A DNA stretch of 10,138 nt from Dehalococcoidia bacterium (GTDB taxonomy: Bacteria; Chloroflexota; Dehalococcoidia; E44-bin15), in assembly GCA_030667555.1 (NCBI GenBank), contig DAOUVR010000025.1, forward strand, positions 1 to 10,138, read 5' to 3'. Numbering within the stretch: the stretch's first letter is position 1; every line of letters starts with the position of its first letter. Positions 1 to 6,570 of the stretch are shown here, piece after piece. Below the pieces are notes generated by a model. The model searched no databases. It was not told the DNA's origin and saw only the letters and a list, made by a program, of their open reading frames with translations. The translations under genes and the position numbers were made by a program.

Positions 1-1243
1 AAAGTATCTGCCAGTTCCCTGCATCGTCGCGGCACCCAAGCCTGAGTCTTGCTGCGTTTCCATCGGCTGCTGCGAGGACACTAGCGGTGTATTCCATGCA
101 GATGGTTATTGGCTTTTTGAGCTCGCCCGTCGCCGTTATCGAGAAACATAGCTCGTCCATGATGTAGCCCTCAGGCGCACCGGGGCAGCTTGACAGGCGG
201 CTGATGCTTACCGTTGCTGGCTCATCAAAGGACCCCTCAGGTAAGTGCACGGAAATCTTGCCATCGGGCGTCTCCACCCACTCCTCCAATGTTCCCACCG
301 ACGCCGTGATCGATGAGCTTGGAGGCGTCGGAGTTGGAGTTGGGGTCGGAGTGGGCGTAGGGGCAGGGGTAGGCGTAGGTGTTGGCGTAGGTGTAGGTGG
401 AGCATTATAGACGAACGACTCTGTTACGGTGGAACTTGTTCCGCCATCATTGTCTACGGACTTGGCCTTGACCTCGTAAGTCGAGCCATCATGCAAGTCT
501 CCTCCATCAGGCATATCGGCAGAAACGATTTCCCAGTCCTCTTCATCCTCATCAAACGCCCCGTCCTCGGCTTCGGCATCGAGCCATTCTTCATCGTCCT
601 GCCAAGCATTGCCATACCAGTATTTCTCCTCATCGGTGTCCGAGAGCAGCACGTGCACCTCTGCGATAGTACCATCATCGGTCGCGTTACCTTTGATATC
701 TGGCACCGTGGTTACCTCGTCACTGATTTCATCGATGGTCGTAACTGGACTCTGCGGTATAGGGGTAGGTGTTGGTGTAGGCGTTGGTGTAGGTGTGGGC
801 GTGGGTGTCGGCGTTGGAGTGGGAGTGGGTGTTGGGGTTGGGGTTGGCGTTGGCGTAGGTGTAGGAGTAGGCGGAGGAGTAGGTGTAGGTGTGGGGTTTG
901 GGAGTGGAGGTGTTATGGTGAGTGACACGGGCACTGTCTGGGGACTATTTGTTGCCTCGGCAGCCGTGATGGTAATAGTGGCGCCAAGGCTTCCTTCCGC
1001 CAGCCCTGAGATGTTCACTGAAACGACCACCTGGTCAGTCTCCCCAGTGGAACTACCGCTACCCGGATTCAGGGTTAACCAGGTTGCATTGTCCTCCACC
1101 GACCATTCTAAGGTTCCCCCGCAGTCGTTAACAATGTTTAAGCCCTTGGCAGATGGGTTTGGTCCGCCAGCAGCAGCGCTGAAGATTAAGCTAGTAGGGC
1201 TAAAACCGATAACCGGTGGATTCAGATCGAGGGTCACGCCTAC
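1..1243 (-). CDS. Surface protein, C-terminal part: BACON repeat, Pro-Thr linkers, Ig-like and ZU5-like domains (partial)
   Basis: Reading on in the same frame past the TAG at 1244-1246, there is no further stop down to position 1, so the gene leaves the window at its 3' end. In order it encodes: a third BACON-like repeat (about 1243-911) with WLTLNPGSGSS and VNISGLAEG matching repeats 1 and 2; a Pro-Thr linker (910-755); an Ig-like domain (about 754-401) with the frequent YWYGNAW and TYEVKAKSVDNDGG motifs; a second Pro-Thr linker (400-320); and a ZU5-like domain (319 to the edge) with the pattern PDGKISVHLPEGSF. Pro-Thr tracts are typical stretched, often glycosylated spacers that hold domains away from the cell. 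If translated separately, the first possible start is a GTG at 1237, with no convincing ribosome binding site. It would then lack a signal peptide, which argues that it belongs to the upstream part. Confidence 0.7.
320..400 (-). repeat. Hexanucleotide tract encoding a Pro-Thr linker
   Basis: This is 27 codons of the form CCN-ACN on the minus strand, giving a nearly pure Pro-Thr dipeptide repeat with one Ala. It links the Ig-like domain to the ZU5-like domain of the surface protein. Third codon positions vary (A, G, C, T), which suggests the tract is kept as protein rather than being a recent slippage product. The plus strand reads as an artefactual Gly-Val repeat. Confidence 0.85.
755..910 (-). 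repeat. Long hexanucleotide tract encoding a Pro-Thr linker
   Basis: This second CCN-ACN tract is purest at 761-895 (about 45 codons of alternating Pro and Thr with one Pro-Pro-Pro). It separates the third BACON-like repeat from the Ig-like domain of the surface protein. Such tracts form extended rods and are frequent O-glycosylation regions in secreted bacterial proteins. The repeat could change length by slippage and could also collapse in short-read assemblies, so the exact length should be treated with care. Confidence 0.85.
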
Positions 1244-1246
1244 CTA
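1244..1246 (-). other. In-frame TAG interrupting the surface-protein gene
   Basis: On the minus strand the frame reads G-L-P-V-T-TAG-V-G-V-T-L-D-L. Aligned with the end of repeat 1 (N-P-Q-T-V-P-V-S-L-S-L), the TAG falls just before a conserved V-x-V-[ST]-L strand, at a position where repeat 1 has Thr preceded by Gln. A single C-to-T change from CAG would explain it. No other stop interrupts the frame between 1951 and 1. It may be a genuine nonsense mutation, a sequencing or assembly error, or (less likely) a recoded or read-through amber codon. Confidence 0.8.
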
Positions 1247-1951
1247 TGTCACTGGAAGGCCGTTCCCTAAAATGGTGATAGTGGCGCTATAAATGCCATC
1301 GTCCAGTCCGGTTACATTAGCCGATACCTCCGCTTCGTCCCACTCACAAAACGAGGCACCACTGGTGGGGTCCAGGTCAAGCCAGCCAGTGGGCTCGTCC
1401 ACTCCATAGACAACATCGAGAGACCACCTCGTTGCCTCTTCCTCATTGGTGCCACGAATGTTCAGTGTTTCGGATGGCGGGGCGCCGCAACAGACAGTGG
1501 TGAAAGTGAAGCTCTCCGGGCTATATTCTATCCTGGGAGCTAGACTCAAGCTGACCGGCACCGTCTGCGGGTTGTTGAGAGCCCCAGGGTCTGTGATGGT
1601 TATGTTGCCACTATAGATACCGGCGCTTAGTCCAGATATGTCCACCCCAACTGTCGCCTCATTCTTCTCCCCTTCCGAGGCCCCGCTTGTTGGGCTTAGC
1701 GAAAGCCACCCGGCGTCATCCGTGACCTGCCAACACAGGATGCCATCTTCCCCATTCCATATCTCCAGAGTCTGCGGAGATGGATCAGCACCCTCCTCGA
1801 CAGCAGTGAAATTGAATGTATCAGGCTCGTAGGCTATCACCGGACCAGGCGCCGCCCGCAATGTGTAGGGTGCCTGGACTAGCACAGCACCTAAGGCAGC
1901 AACCATTGCAACTATCGCCAGCATTGTGGCGATGGCTCTCACGTTCTTCAT
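1244..1951 (-). CDS. Secreted BACON-repeat surface protein, N-terminal part (ends at in-frame TAG)
   Basis: This is the N-terminal 235 residues of a probable cell-surface protein. I start it at the ATG at 1951 because AGGAG lies 7 bases upstream; an ATG at 1978 would add nine residues in front of the signal peptide and lacks such support. The N-terminus MKNVRAIATMLAIVAMVAAL is a signal peptide or membrane anchor. Two BACON-like beta-sandwich repeats follow, at about residues 38-137 and 139-235. Each carries the signature W-L-x-L-x-P-T-S-G-A-S, then V-x-G-L-x-x-G-I-Y-S and an I-T-I strand. BACON domains are usually found in secreted adhesins or glycan-binding proteins. The reading frame stops at TAG (1244-1246) in the last strand of repeat 2, but the same frame continues open to the window edge with a third repeat, so this is almost certainly one gene interrupted by a nonsense codon. 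Ligand unknown. Confidence 0.8.
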   Translation of the reverse strand: MKNVRAIATMLAIVAMVAALGAVLVQAPYTLRAAPGPVIAYEPDTFNFTAVEEGADPSPQTLEIWNGEDGILCWQVTDDAGWLSLSPTSGASEGEKNEATVGVDISGLSAGIYSGNITITDPGALNNPQTVPVSLSLAPRIEYSPESFTFTTVCCGAPPSETLNIRGTNEEEATRWSLDVVYGVDEPTGWLDLDPTSGASFCEWDEAEVSANVTGLDDGIYSATITILGNGLPVT

Positions 1952-2242
1952 ATCAGCTCTCCTCGAGAAGAAGACCAAACTTCCCTCCGCATACTGGTGT
2001 GTCGCCTGACATCTTCAACTACCTCTTGAAGCGATACCAGTTGGGGCATTAGGAGCTTGGGATAGTAGTGGTATCATGGACGTCGGCTACGGCTATCATA
2101 TTTAGGGAGTGCCCCCCCATGACACCCTGGCCCGTGTTACACAACAACCTTCGTACAATGTGTAAATTACTATGTTGGCTGTAAAATGGCGACTGCCCTA
2201 TCCCCCACTTTTAACGAACCTCTCCCCTAATTCCGTGTGGTG

Positions 2243-2342
2243 GGAGACCCCTATGGGTGAAAAGGGTGCGACTCTCCATGGTTTATACCCTACTTCATAG
2301 CGAAGTATCATCCCGTCCAGCGTTTCCACCGACCAAAGCTGG
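2243..2342 (+). other. Cluster of potential RNA hairpins
   Basis: Three stems follow each other. GGAGA (2243-2247) pairs with TCTCC (2273-2277) and encloses a small CCC/GGG hairpin. TACTTC (2291-2296) pairs with GAAGTA (2302-2307) around a 5-base loop. CCAGC plus TTT (2317-2325, one bulged G) pairs with AAA plus GCTGG (2335-2342). The set resembles a structured leader, but it lies about 250 bases before the next start codon and does not match the conserved cores of the c-di-GMP-I (GEMM) riboswitch or other classes I know. It could also be structured DNA or chance. Confidence 0.3.
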
Positions 2343-2421
2343 CGCAATCAAGCTCGTGCTGCCCGCGGTTTAGATAGAGGCTCTGCCTTCGGTTTTGGTT
2401 ATTAATACAGTAGGGACAACA

Positions 2422-2498
2422 ACTGGGATTAGTACAAGTTAATACTAGCGATAATGCAGGCTAATACTGGCGACAATTTGAATAGCACTGGCGATAAT
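2422..2498 (+). repeat. Four direct repeats with ~22-bp spacing upstream of the HD-GYP gene
   Basis: The core ACTGGCGATAAT recurs as ACTGGGATTAGT (2422), ACTAGCGATAAT (2444), ACTGGCGACAAT (2466) and ACTGGCGATAAT (2487). Starts are 22, 22 and 21 bases apart, about two helical turns, so all copies face the same side of the DNA. Repeats with this phasing upstream of a gene typically bind a regulator cooperatively. The last copy overlaps the candidate -10 element, which would suit repression or promoter-proximal control. No regulator gene is in the window. Confidence 0.55.
2470..2498 (+). promoter_or_regulatory. Candidate sigma-70-type promoter for the first HD-GYP gene
   Basis: GCGACA (2470-2475, four of six matches to TTGACA) and GATAAT (2493-2498, five of six matches to TATAAT) are separated by 17 bases. 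Transcription would begin near 2505, giving a leader of roughly 88 bases. Both elements lie inside the phased repeats, so the match may partly reflect the repeat sequence itself. Confidence 0.3.
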
Positions 2499-2510
2499 AC
2501 AAACGTGGAA

Positions 2511-2526
2511 TTGTTCTGTGTAACAA
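2511..2526. promoter_or_regulatory. Small inverted repeat, possible operator
   Basis: TTGTT and AACAA flank a 6-base centre (CTGTGT). It sits just after the candidate promoter, in the expected early transcribed region. The arms are only 5 bases long, so this is a weak call. Confidence 0.2.
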
Positions 2527-2592
2527 GCCTTTTGGGAATACAAGATGCTTTACCAATTTGTTAAAGATACCACTTGGAAAGGACTGATGTAG

Positions 2593-3357
2593 ATGCTGGA
2601 GAAAGTGGACAGTACACCGAAGCCTCTGGCCCCGCCTTCTCAGGCCACCCCCCAGCCCCAGGCTAGTTCTCAGAGTATCTATGCTCTAGTGGCGGCTATA
2701 GAGGCCAAAGACCCCTATATCCGGGGTCATTCCGCTGAGGTGGCACGCTTAGCGGTATCCATAGCTACGGAAATGGAGCTGCCTGAGGAAGCCATCGATG
2801 CGCTTCGATCAGCCGCCATCCTCCACGACGTGGGCAAAATCAGCATCCCCGGGGAAATCCTTAACAAGCCAGGGAAACTGAGCTGGGTTGAGTGGCAACT
2901 AGTGAAGACCCATGTAGCGCAGGGGCTCAAGATACTGACTGATGCTCAATTCCCGTCGACAGTTAAAGCCGCGGTGGCCCAGCACCACGAGAGGCTTGAT
3001 GGCAGTGGTTATCCCCAGGGCCTTAGGAGAGAACAGATCGTCCTCGAGGCGCGCATCCTGGGCGTTGCGGATGTCTTCGAGGCCATGACCTCTCACCGCC
3101 CCTACCGTCCTGCTGCATCGGTCTCAGATGCGGTAGAGTACATTACTGGGAGCGCCGGCACAAAATTCGACCCGCTAGTGGTGGATGCCTTCCTCAAGGT
3201 TCTGGCACAGGAACACGAGGATGTAATACCAAGCTCGAACCTTACCACGTACACGTATTCACATCCGGTCAACCCGGAGATGGGGTCGGCGCGGGGTACT
3301 ACGCGCCACGTGACGCGGCGTCGCATCTTGATAAGGCGAAAAGCACAGCCTCGGTGA
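2593..3357 (+). CDS. Stand-alone HD-GYP cyclic-di-GMP phosphodiesterase
   Basis: This is a 254-residue cytoplasmic protein made almost entirely of one HD-GYP domain (about residues 27-205). The family hydrolyses cyclic-di-GMP to pGpG or GMP using a metal centre. The metal-binding and signature residues look intact: H46 (GHSAEVARL), H78-D79 (ILHDVGKI), H107, H131-H132, and D136 with G139-Y140-P141 in HHERLDGSGYPQGL, followed by ADVFEAMTSHRPYR. The first 26 residues are Pro/Gln/Ser-rich and likely flexible. Residues 233-254 form an Arg-rich tail (RRRILIRRK) that is not part of the family and could bind nucleic acid or membrane. There is no receiver or other sensory domain, so any input must come from expression or a partner. 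The ATG at 2593 has AAAGGA 9 bases upstream. The larger HD-GYP sensor follows 92 bases downstream on the same strand. Confidence 0.92.
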   Translation: MLEKVDSTPKPLAPPSQATPQPQASSQSIYALVAAIEAKDPYIRGHSAEVARLAVSIATEMELPEEAIDALRSAAILHDVGKISIPGEILNKPGKLSWVEWQLVKTHVAQGLKILTDAQFPSTVKAAVAQHHERLDGSGYPQGLRREQIVLEARILGVADVFEAMTSHRPYRPAASVSDAVEYITGSAGTKFDPLVVDAFLKVLAQEHEDVIPSSNLTTYTYSHPVNPEMGSARGTTRHVTRRRILIRRKAQPR

Positions 3358-3376
3358 GCAGGACTACCGGGCTCAC
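3354..3376. other. Inverted repeat at the end of the first HD-GYP gene
   Basis: GTGAGC (3354-3359, containing the TGA stop) and GCTCAC (3371-3376) form a perfect 6-bp stem around an 11-base loop. There is no T run after it, so it is a poor intrinsic terminator. It could slow or attenuate transcription between the two HD-GYP genes, or be chance. Confidence 0.25.
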
Positions 3377-3449
3377 AATGTGATGACTAAAGCTGACGTA
3401 TAAGGTAGACCAATAATTGACAGAAGTTTCTGAGTAAGGAAGGACGACG

Positions 3450-6230
3450 ATGAGAAACAATAGCAATGTAATGAGCATAGCAACGGGCCTATGGGCAAAT
3501 CGTCACCTGCGGAATCTCGCCTTTATCATGGTGGCCTGCTCAATTTTTTACCACCTGCCCTTTTTCGCTGGTCTCGTTGGCTGGACATCCCTCCAACAAG
3601 CACTCAGTACACTTCATGACTTCTACGGCCTTATTTTCTTCGCCCCGGTAGTATATGCAGCGTATGTATTCGGCATAACAGGGGCTATGCTAACTGCCTT
3701 CATTACTATATTGATTCTTCTGCCCTATGCCACTTCCACGGATCCTTATCTCGAGAGCCTGTTCAGGGCTACCGCATTTGGTATCATACTCTGTGCCGTT
3801 GGTTCTGCCGTAGCTTTGATACAAAAAGGTGATGCGCAACACCACAGAAGCATAAACGAACTTAGGCACCTCTTTGATGTAAAGAAAGCAGCCGATACGA
3901 GCGATTCCCTTGACGAATTCCTGTCTTCGGTCATAAAACTTATCCCGCAGGCGGTGCAATGCCCTGAGCAGACCAAAGTCAAGATAGAGGTAGGCGATAA
4001 GATGCTCCAGAGCCCGGATTTTGGTCAGCAAGGGCTTGAGTCTGTTGTTACCATTCCCCTTCGCTCTAATGGTATACCTCCTGGATTACTCACGCTGGCG
4101 TGCCCTCCCCAGTATCGTTTTAGCGCTCAAGAACTGGAGTTGCTCGAGTCCATCGGAGAGCAGATAGCCGTCGGCATCGCCAACGCCGAGCTTCACGAAG
4201 AGACAAAACAAAATGTTGAGCGGCTAGCGCTGATGGGCGAAACCGCCAAAATCATCGCCTCGAGCCTGGATATCAATGAGGTTTGCCAAGCATTTACCGC
4301 TGCGATTATGAAGCTCGTCGATTTCGACGAAGCTAGCATTCATCTTGTTGAAGAGACAGGGCAGACGATGAGGGTTTCTGTCCTCTCCAATGATGTGCCC
4401 ACAAATATGGCAAACGGAGCCACATTTGCAGTTCAGGGAACCGGCACTGAATGGGTGGTCAACAACAGGAAGCCTCACATTGAGAAAGACATTCTACGGG
4501 AGCGTTGTTTCGCCTCTGACAAATTTATCATCGCTAATGGATTCAAGTCTACAATACGCCTGCCACTGATAGCTAAAGGAAGAGCTTTTGGCACCTTTAA
4601 CCTCCGAAGTGTCAGGTCAAATGCCTACGGTCAGAAAGATGCGGAACTTTTAGAGCGAATCGTTGGCCAACTGGCAGTAGCCATTGAAAATGCCGCTCTC
4701 CTTTCTTGCGTACAGTCGCATGAGGAGCAGTTAGAGAAGACCCATGAGGCACTCGAGGCAGCCCAGGACTATATGGCACAGTCAGAAAAGAGAACAAAGT
4801 TACTCGCTGCAATGGCTGCTGGCATGATGAACGAGTTCAATAGTGTCCTGTCTGTCATGATGAGCCGGATCCAACTTGCAATTAAGGATTCGGGGGATTC
4901 CAGAGTGCGAGAGAGCCTTCAGATCATCGAGCACAGTGCCCTTGATGCGGCAAACACAGTGCGCCGCCTTCAGGACTCCGCTAAAGAGAATCTACATGAG
5001 GATGTCGAGATAATGAACATCAATGACATGATGAAGAGTGCCATCCACAGGGGAACGACACAGAGAGGGAGACGAGGCGACGGCGACGGTGATGGGATCG
5101 ACATTGCCCTCAAGTCTCAAAAGACGCCCCTAAATCACGAAAGCGAAGCGGAGATCAAAAAGGCAGTAATGAACATCCTGGTCAATGCCATGAATGCTAC
5201 ACCCAGTACGGCAAACGCCGATCAGCACAAAAAGGAGAACACGACTGAGGATGAAGACATAGCATTGCCCATTCATCCCGTTGCCATGGCCGATCTTCAA
5301 GGTAACCTGATCTATGTCAACGCCTCTTTCCTTGAGCAGTGGGGATATGATAGTGAGAGAGATGTCCTGGGAAAACCTACCGGTCAATTCTGGCAAGAGG
5401 AGGAACAGACCATCCCCATAAGCGAAATACTCTACAAGCAGGAGAGCTGGCAGACAGAATTGATGGCGATAAGAAAGGATGGCTCTACATTCGATGTCCA
5501 GGTATCAGCGACCATGGTCAGTGAGGTCGGCAAACCCATTTGTATGAGAGCCTCTTTCATCGACATCACCAACCGCAAGCAGGCCGAGAAGGAACTCAAA
5601 AAAAGTTTTAAGAACTTGCGAAAAGCTTTGGAAGCGACAGTCGCAGTCCTGACCTCAACTATAGAAAAGAGGTATCCAACCGTAGCAAGCCATCAGCTAC
5701 GCGTGGCCCGGCTGGCCAGCGCTATAGCCAGGGAGATGGGCCTACCTGACAAACAGGTGGAGGAGATCCGCGTGGCTGGCACTCTTCATGATATTGGCAA
5801 GATAAATATACCAACGGAGATCCTCGACGAACCCACTTGGCTGACCGACATAGAAATTGCTGTGATAAAGACCCATCCACAAGTCGGGTATGATATGGTC
5901 AGGATGCTACCTTTCGATGGACCTATTGCTGAAATCATACTCCAACACCATGAATTGCTCGACGGAAGCGGCTATCCCTCAGGTCTTTCTGGGGAAGGGA
6001 TCCTCCCGGGAGCAAGAATTCTGGCTGTGGCTGATGTTATTGAGACCGTGGCATGTCACCGATCCTACCGATCGGCAGCAGGCATAGAGGAAGCCTTGAA
6101 TGAGATCTCGCAGAATAAGGGTGTCTTATATGATATTGCGGTAGTAGATGCTTGCTTGAGGCTTTTCACCGAGAAAGGGTTTAAGTTCGAGCCCGCACTC
6201 AGTGGGGCAACAGACCGCTGGGGAAATTAA
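3450..6230 (+). CDS. Membrane GAF/PAS sensor with degenerate histidine-kinase core and C-terminal HD-GYP domain
   Basis: This 926-residue sensor probably degrades cyclic-di-GMP in response to a signal. The ATG at 3450 has AAGGAAGGA 5 bases upstream. Four hydrophobic segments (about 19-41, 56-75, 76-95 and 106-125) anchor it. A short GAF-like region (about 140-248) and a full GAF domain (about 262-418) follow, then a coiled coil (418-450). Residues 450-515 look like a HisKA dimerisation helix, but where kinases have A-H-[DE]-F-N this protein has M-N461-E-F-N, so the phospho-acceptor His is lost. A piece like the start of the ATPase domain with its N-box (MNILVNAMNATP, 574-585) remains; the G1, F and G2 boxes are absent. 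A PAS domain (about 607-712) and the HD-GYP domain (about 728-910) follow. The HD-GYP residues look intact: H748, H780-D781, H809, H833-H834, and D838 with G841-Y842-P843. It cannot be an active kinase, so the old core probably serves as a dimerising signal relay. Confidence 0.9.
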   Translation: MRNNSNVMSIATGLWANRHLRNLAFIMVACSIFYHLPFFAGLVGWTSLQQALSTLHDFYGLIFFAPVVYAAYVFGITGAMLTAFITILILLPYATSTDPYLESLFRATAFGIILCAVGSAVALIQKGDAQHHRSINELRHLFDVKKAADTSDSLDEFLSSVIKLIPQAVQCPEQTKVKIEVGDKMLQSPDFGQQGLESVVTIPLRSNGIPPGLLTLACPPQYRFSAQELELLESIGEQIAVGIANAELHEETKQNVERLALMGETAKIIASSLDINEVCQAFTAAIMKLVDFDEASIHLVEETGQTMRVSVLSNDVPTNMANGATFAVQGTGTEWVVNNRKPHIEKDILRERCFASDKFIIANGFKSTIRLPLIAKGRAFGTFNLRSVRSNAYGQKDAELLERIVGQLAVAIENAALLSCVQSHEEQLEKTHEALEAAQDYMAQSEKRTKLLAAMAAGMMNEFNSVLSVMMSRIQLAIKDSGDSRVRESLQIIEHSALDAANTVRRLQDSAKENLHEDVEIMNINDMMKSAIHRGTTQRGRRGDGDGDGIDIALKSQKTPLNHESEAEIKKAVMNILVNAMNATPSTANADQHKKENTTEDEDIALPIHPVAMADLQGNLIYVNASFLEQWGYDSERDVLGKPTGQFWQEEEQTIPISEILYKQESWQTELMAIRKDGSTFDVQVSATMVSEVGKPICMRASFIDITNRKQAEKELKKSFKNLRKALEATVAVLTSTIEKRYPTVASHQLRVARLASAIAREMGLPDKQVEEIRVAGTLHDIGKINIPTEILDEPTWLTDIEIAVIKTHPQVGYDMVRMLPFDGPIAEIILQHHELLDGSGYPSGLSGEGILPGARILAVADVIETVACHRSYRSAAGIEEALNEISQNKGVLYDIAVVDACLRLFTEKGFKFEPALSGATDRWGN

Positions 6231-6382
6231 TCAACTACGCCTGCGCCCGACCAAAGGATGTAGCCAGCTGACACTCCATAATATCCATTAGTCTCGCTCC
6301 ATCAAGCGCTCTCCAGCGCTCTTATCCAACAGCCGACCAGCGACTGCCCTATCTCTTAGAACGGCACAGAACAATCCCTCTT

Positions 6383-6502
6383 TTATGTCTTATTTTGTAG
6401 GATAAGACTTGTGACCGACGAAAGGAATTCTTCAAGGGGATCGCTTATCTTCGCTGCTTTGAAAATTAAAGGCACTGAGGATGACAGCAGGCTCTTCACC
6501 AT
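6383..6502 (-). pseudogene. Decayed fragment related to the N-terminal GAF-linker region of the sensor
   Basis: On the minus strand, 6460-6395 translates as KAAKISDPLEEFLSSVTSLI and onward to a stop at 6385-6383. The sensor encoded at 3885-3950 reads KAADTSDSLDEFLSSVIKLI in the corresponding place. The DNA matches at 51 of 66 positions by my count with no gaps. Several differences fall at third codon positions, so the two diverged as coding sequence before this copy was broken. The open frame reaches back to a TAA near 6537. The only ATG (6502) has AGGA just one base upstream, too close to initiate well, so a functional 39-residue peptide is unlikely. It is best read as the remnant of a paralogous sensor gene that lay in the opposite orientation. 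Confidence 0.55.
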
Positions 6503-6544
6503 TTCCTGAATCTGTCGTTGTGACTCTCGAGTAGATTATACCCA

Positions 6545-6563
6545 CGCTACGCGGCGCGCATCG
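6545..6563 (-). terminator. Possible weak terminator of the archaellum-type operon
   Basis: On the minus strand CGATGCGC (6563-6556) can pair with GCGTAGCG (6552-6545) with one mismatch and one G-U pair around a 3-base loop. It starts 7 bases after the stop of the 204-residue gene, where an operon end is expected. No T run follows, so intrinsic termination is uncertain. Confidence 0.3.
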
Positions 6564-6570
6564 CCCAAGT

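Larger units (their letters stand above)
1952..2592. other. Divergent intergenic region without a recognisable gene
   Basis: This 641-base region separates the leftward surface-protein gene from the rightward HD-GYP gene, so it must hold promoters for both. I see no coding sequence in it that I can support. It contains clustered hairpins (2243-2342), four phased direct repeats (2422-2498), a candidate promoter (2470-2498) and a small inverted repeat (2511-2526), listed separately. A C7 run lies near 2112. No clear promoter for the leftward gene was found. Confidence 0.6.
6231..6570. other. Convergent intergenic region
   Basis: This 340-base stretch lies between the stop of the rightward sensor gene and the stop of the leftward archaellum operon. 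It contains a sensor-derived coding fragment on the minus strand (6383-6502) and a hairpin next to the operon end, both listed separately. It also has an 8-base direct repeat AGCGCTCT (around 6304-6322) and a 7-bp inverted repeat GTCTTAT/ATAAGAC (6387-6393 with 6402-6408) without an adjacent T run. No intact gene is supported, and I found no convincing intrinsic terminator for the sensor gene. Confidence 0.55.

Noticed and set aside
204..410. Plus-strand open frames rich in Gly-Val repeats (also within 609-1292)
   Set aside because: They are the antisense reading of the Pro-Thr linkers of the minus-strand surface protein; the minus-strand frame gives recognisable domains and these do not.
1244..1246. 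TAG as a pyrrolysine codon
   Set aside because: No pyl genes are visible, the protein is a BACON adhesin rather than a methylamine methyltransferase, and a simple point mutation or error explains it better.
2190..2203. 14-base identity GCGACTGCCCTATC shared by two intergenic regions (around 2190 and 6339)
   Set aside because: One 14-mer match in a 10-kb window is within chance expectation, and the flanks do not align convincingly.
2422..2498. CRISPR array interpretation of the ~22-bp periodic repeats
   Set aside because: Repeats are only about 12 bases and imperfect, with ~10-base gaps; CRISPR repeats and spacers are much longer, and no cas gene is present.
2454..2564. Possible 36-residue ORF starting MQANTGDNLNSTGDNT before the HD-GYP gene
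   Set aside because: The repeated T-G-D-N pattern comes from the phased DNA repeats, and there is no ribosome binding site before the ATG.
3417..3422. Perfect TTGACA -35 hexamer upstream of the sensor gene
   Set aside because: The -10 position 17 bases downstream falls on the ribosome binding site (AAGGAAGGA) and has no TATAAT-like sequence.
6387..6408. GTCTTAT/ATAAGAC hairpin as intrinsic terminator
   Set aside because: AT-rich 7-bp stem without a T run on either strand, and it overlaps the coding-derived fragment.
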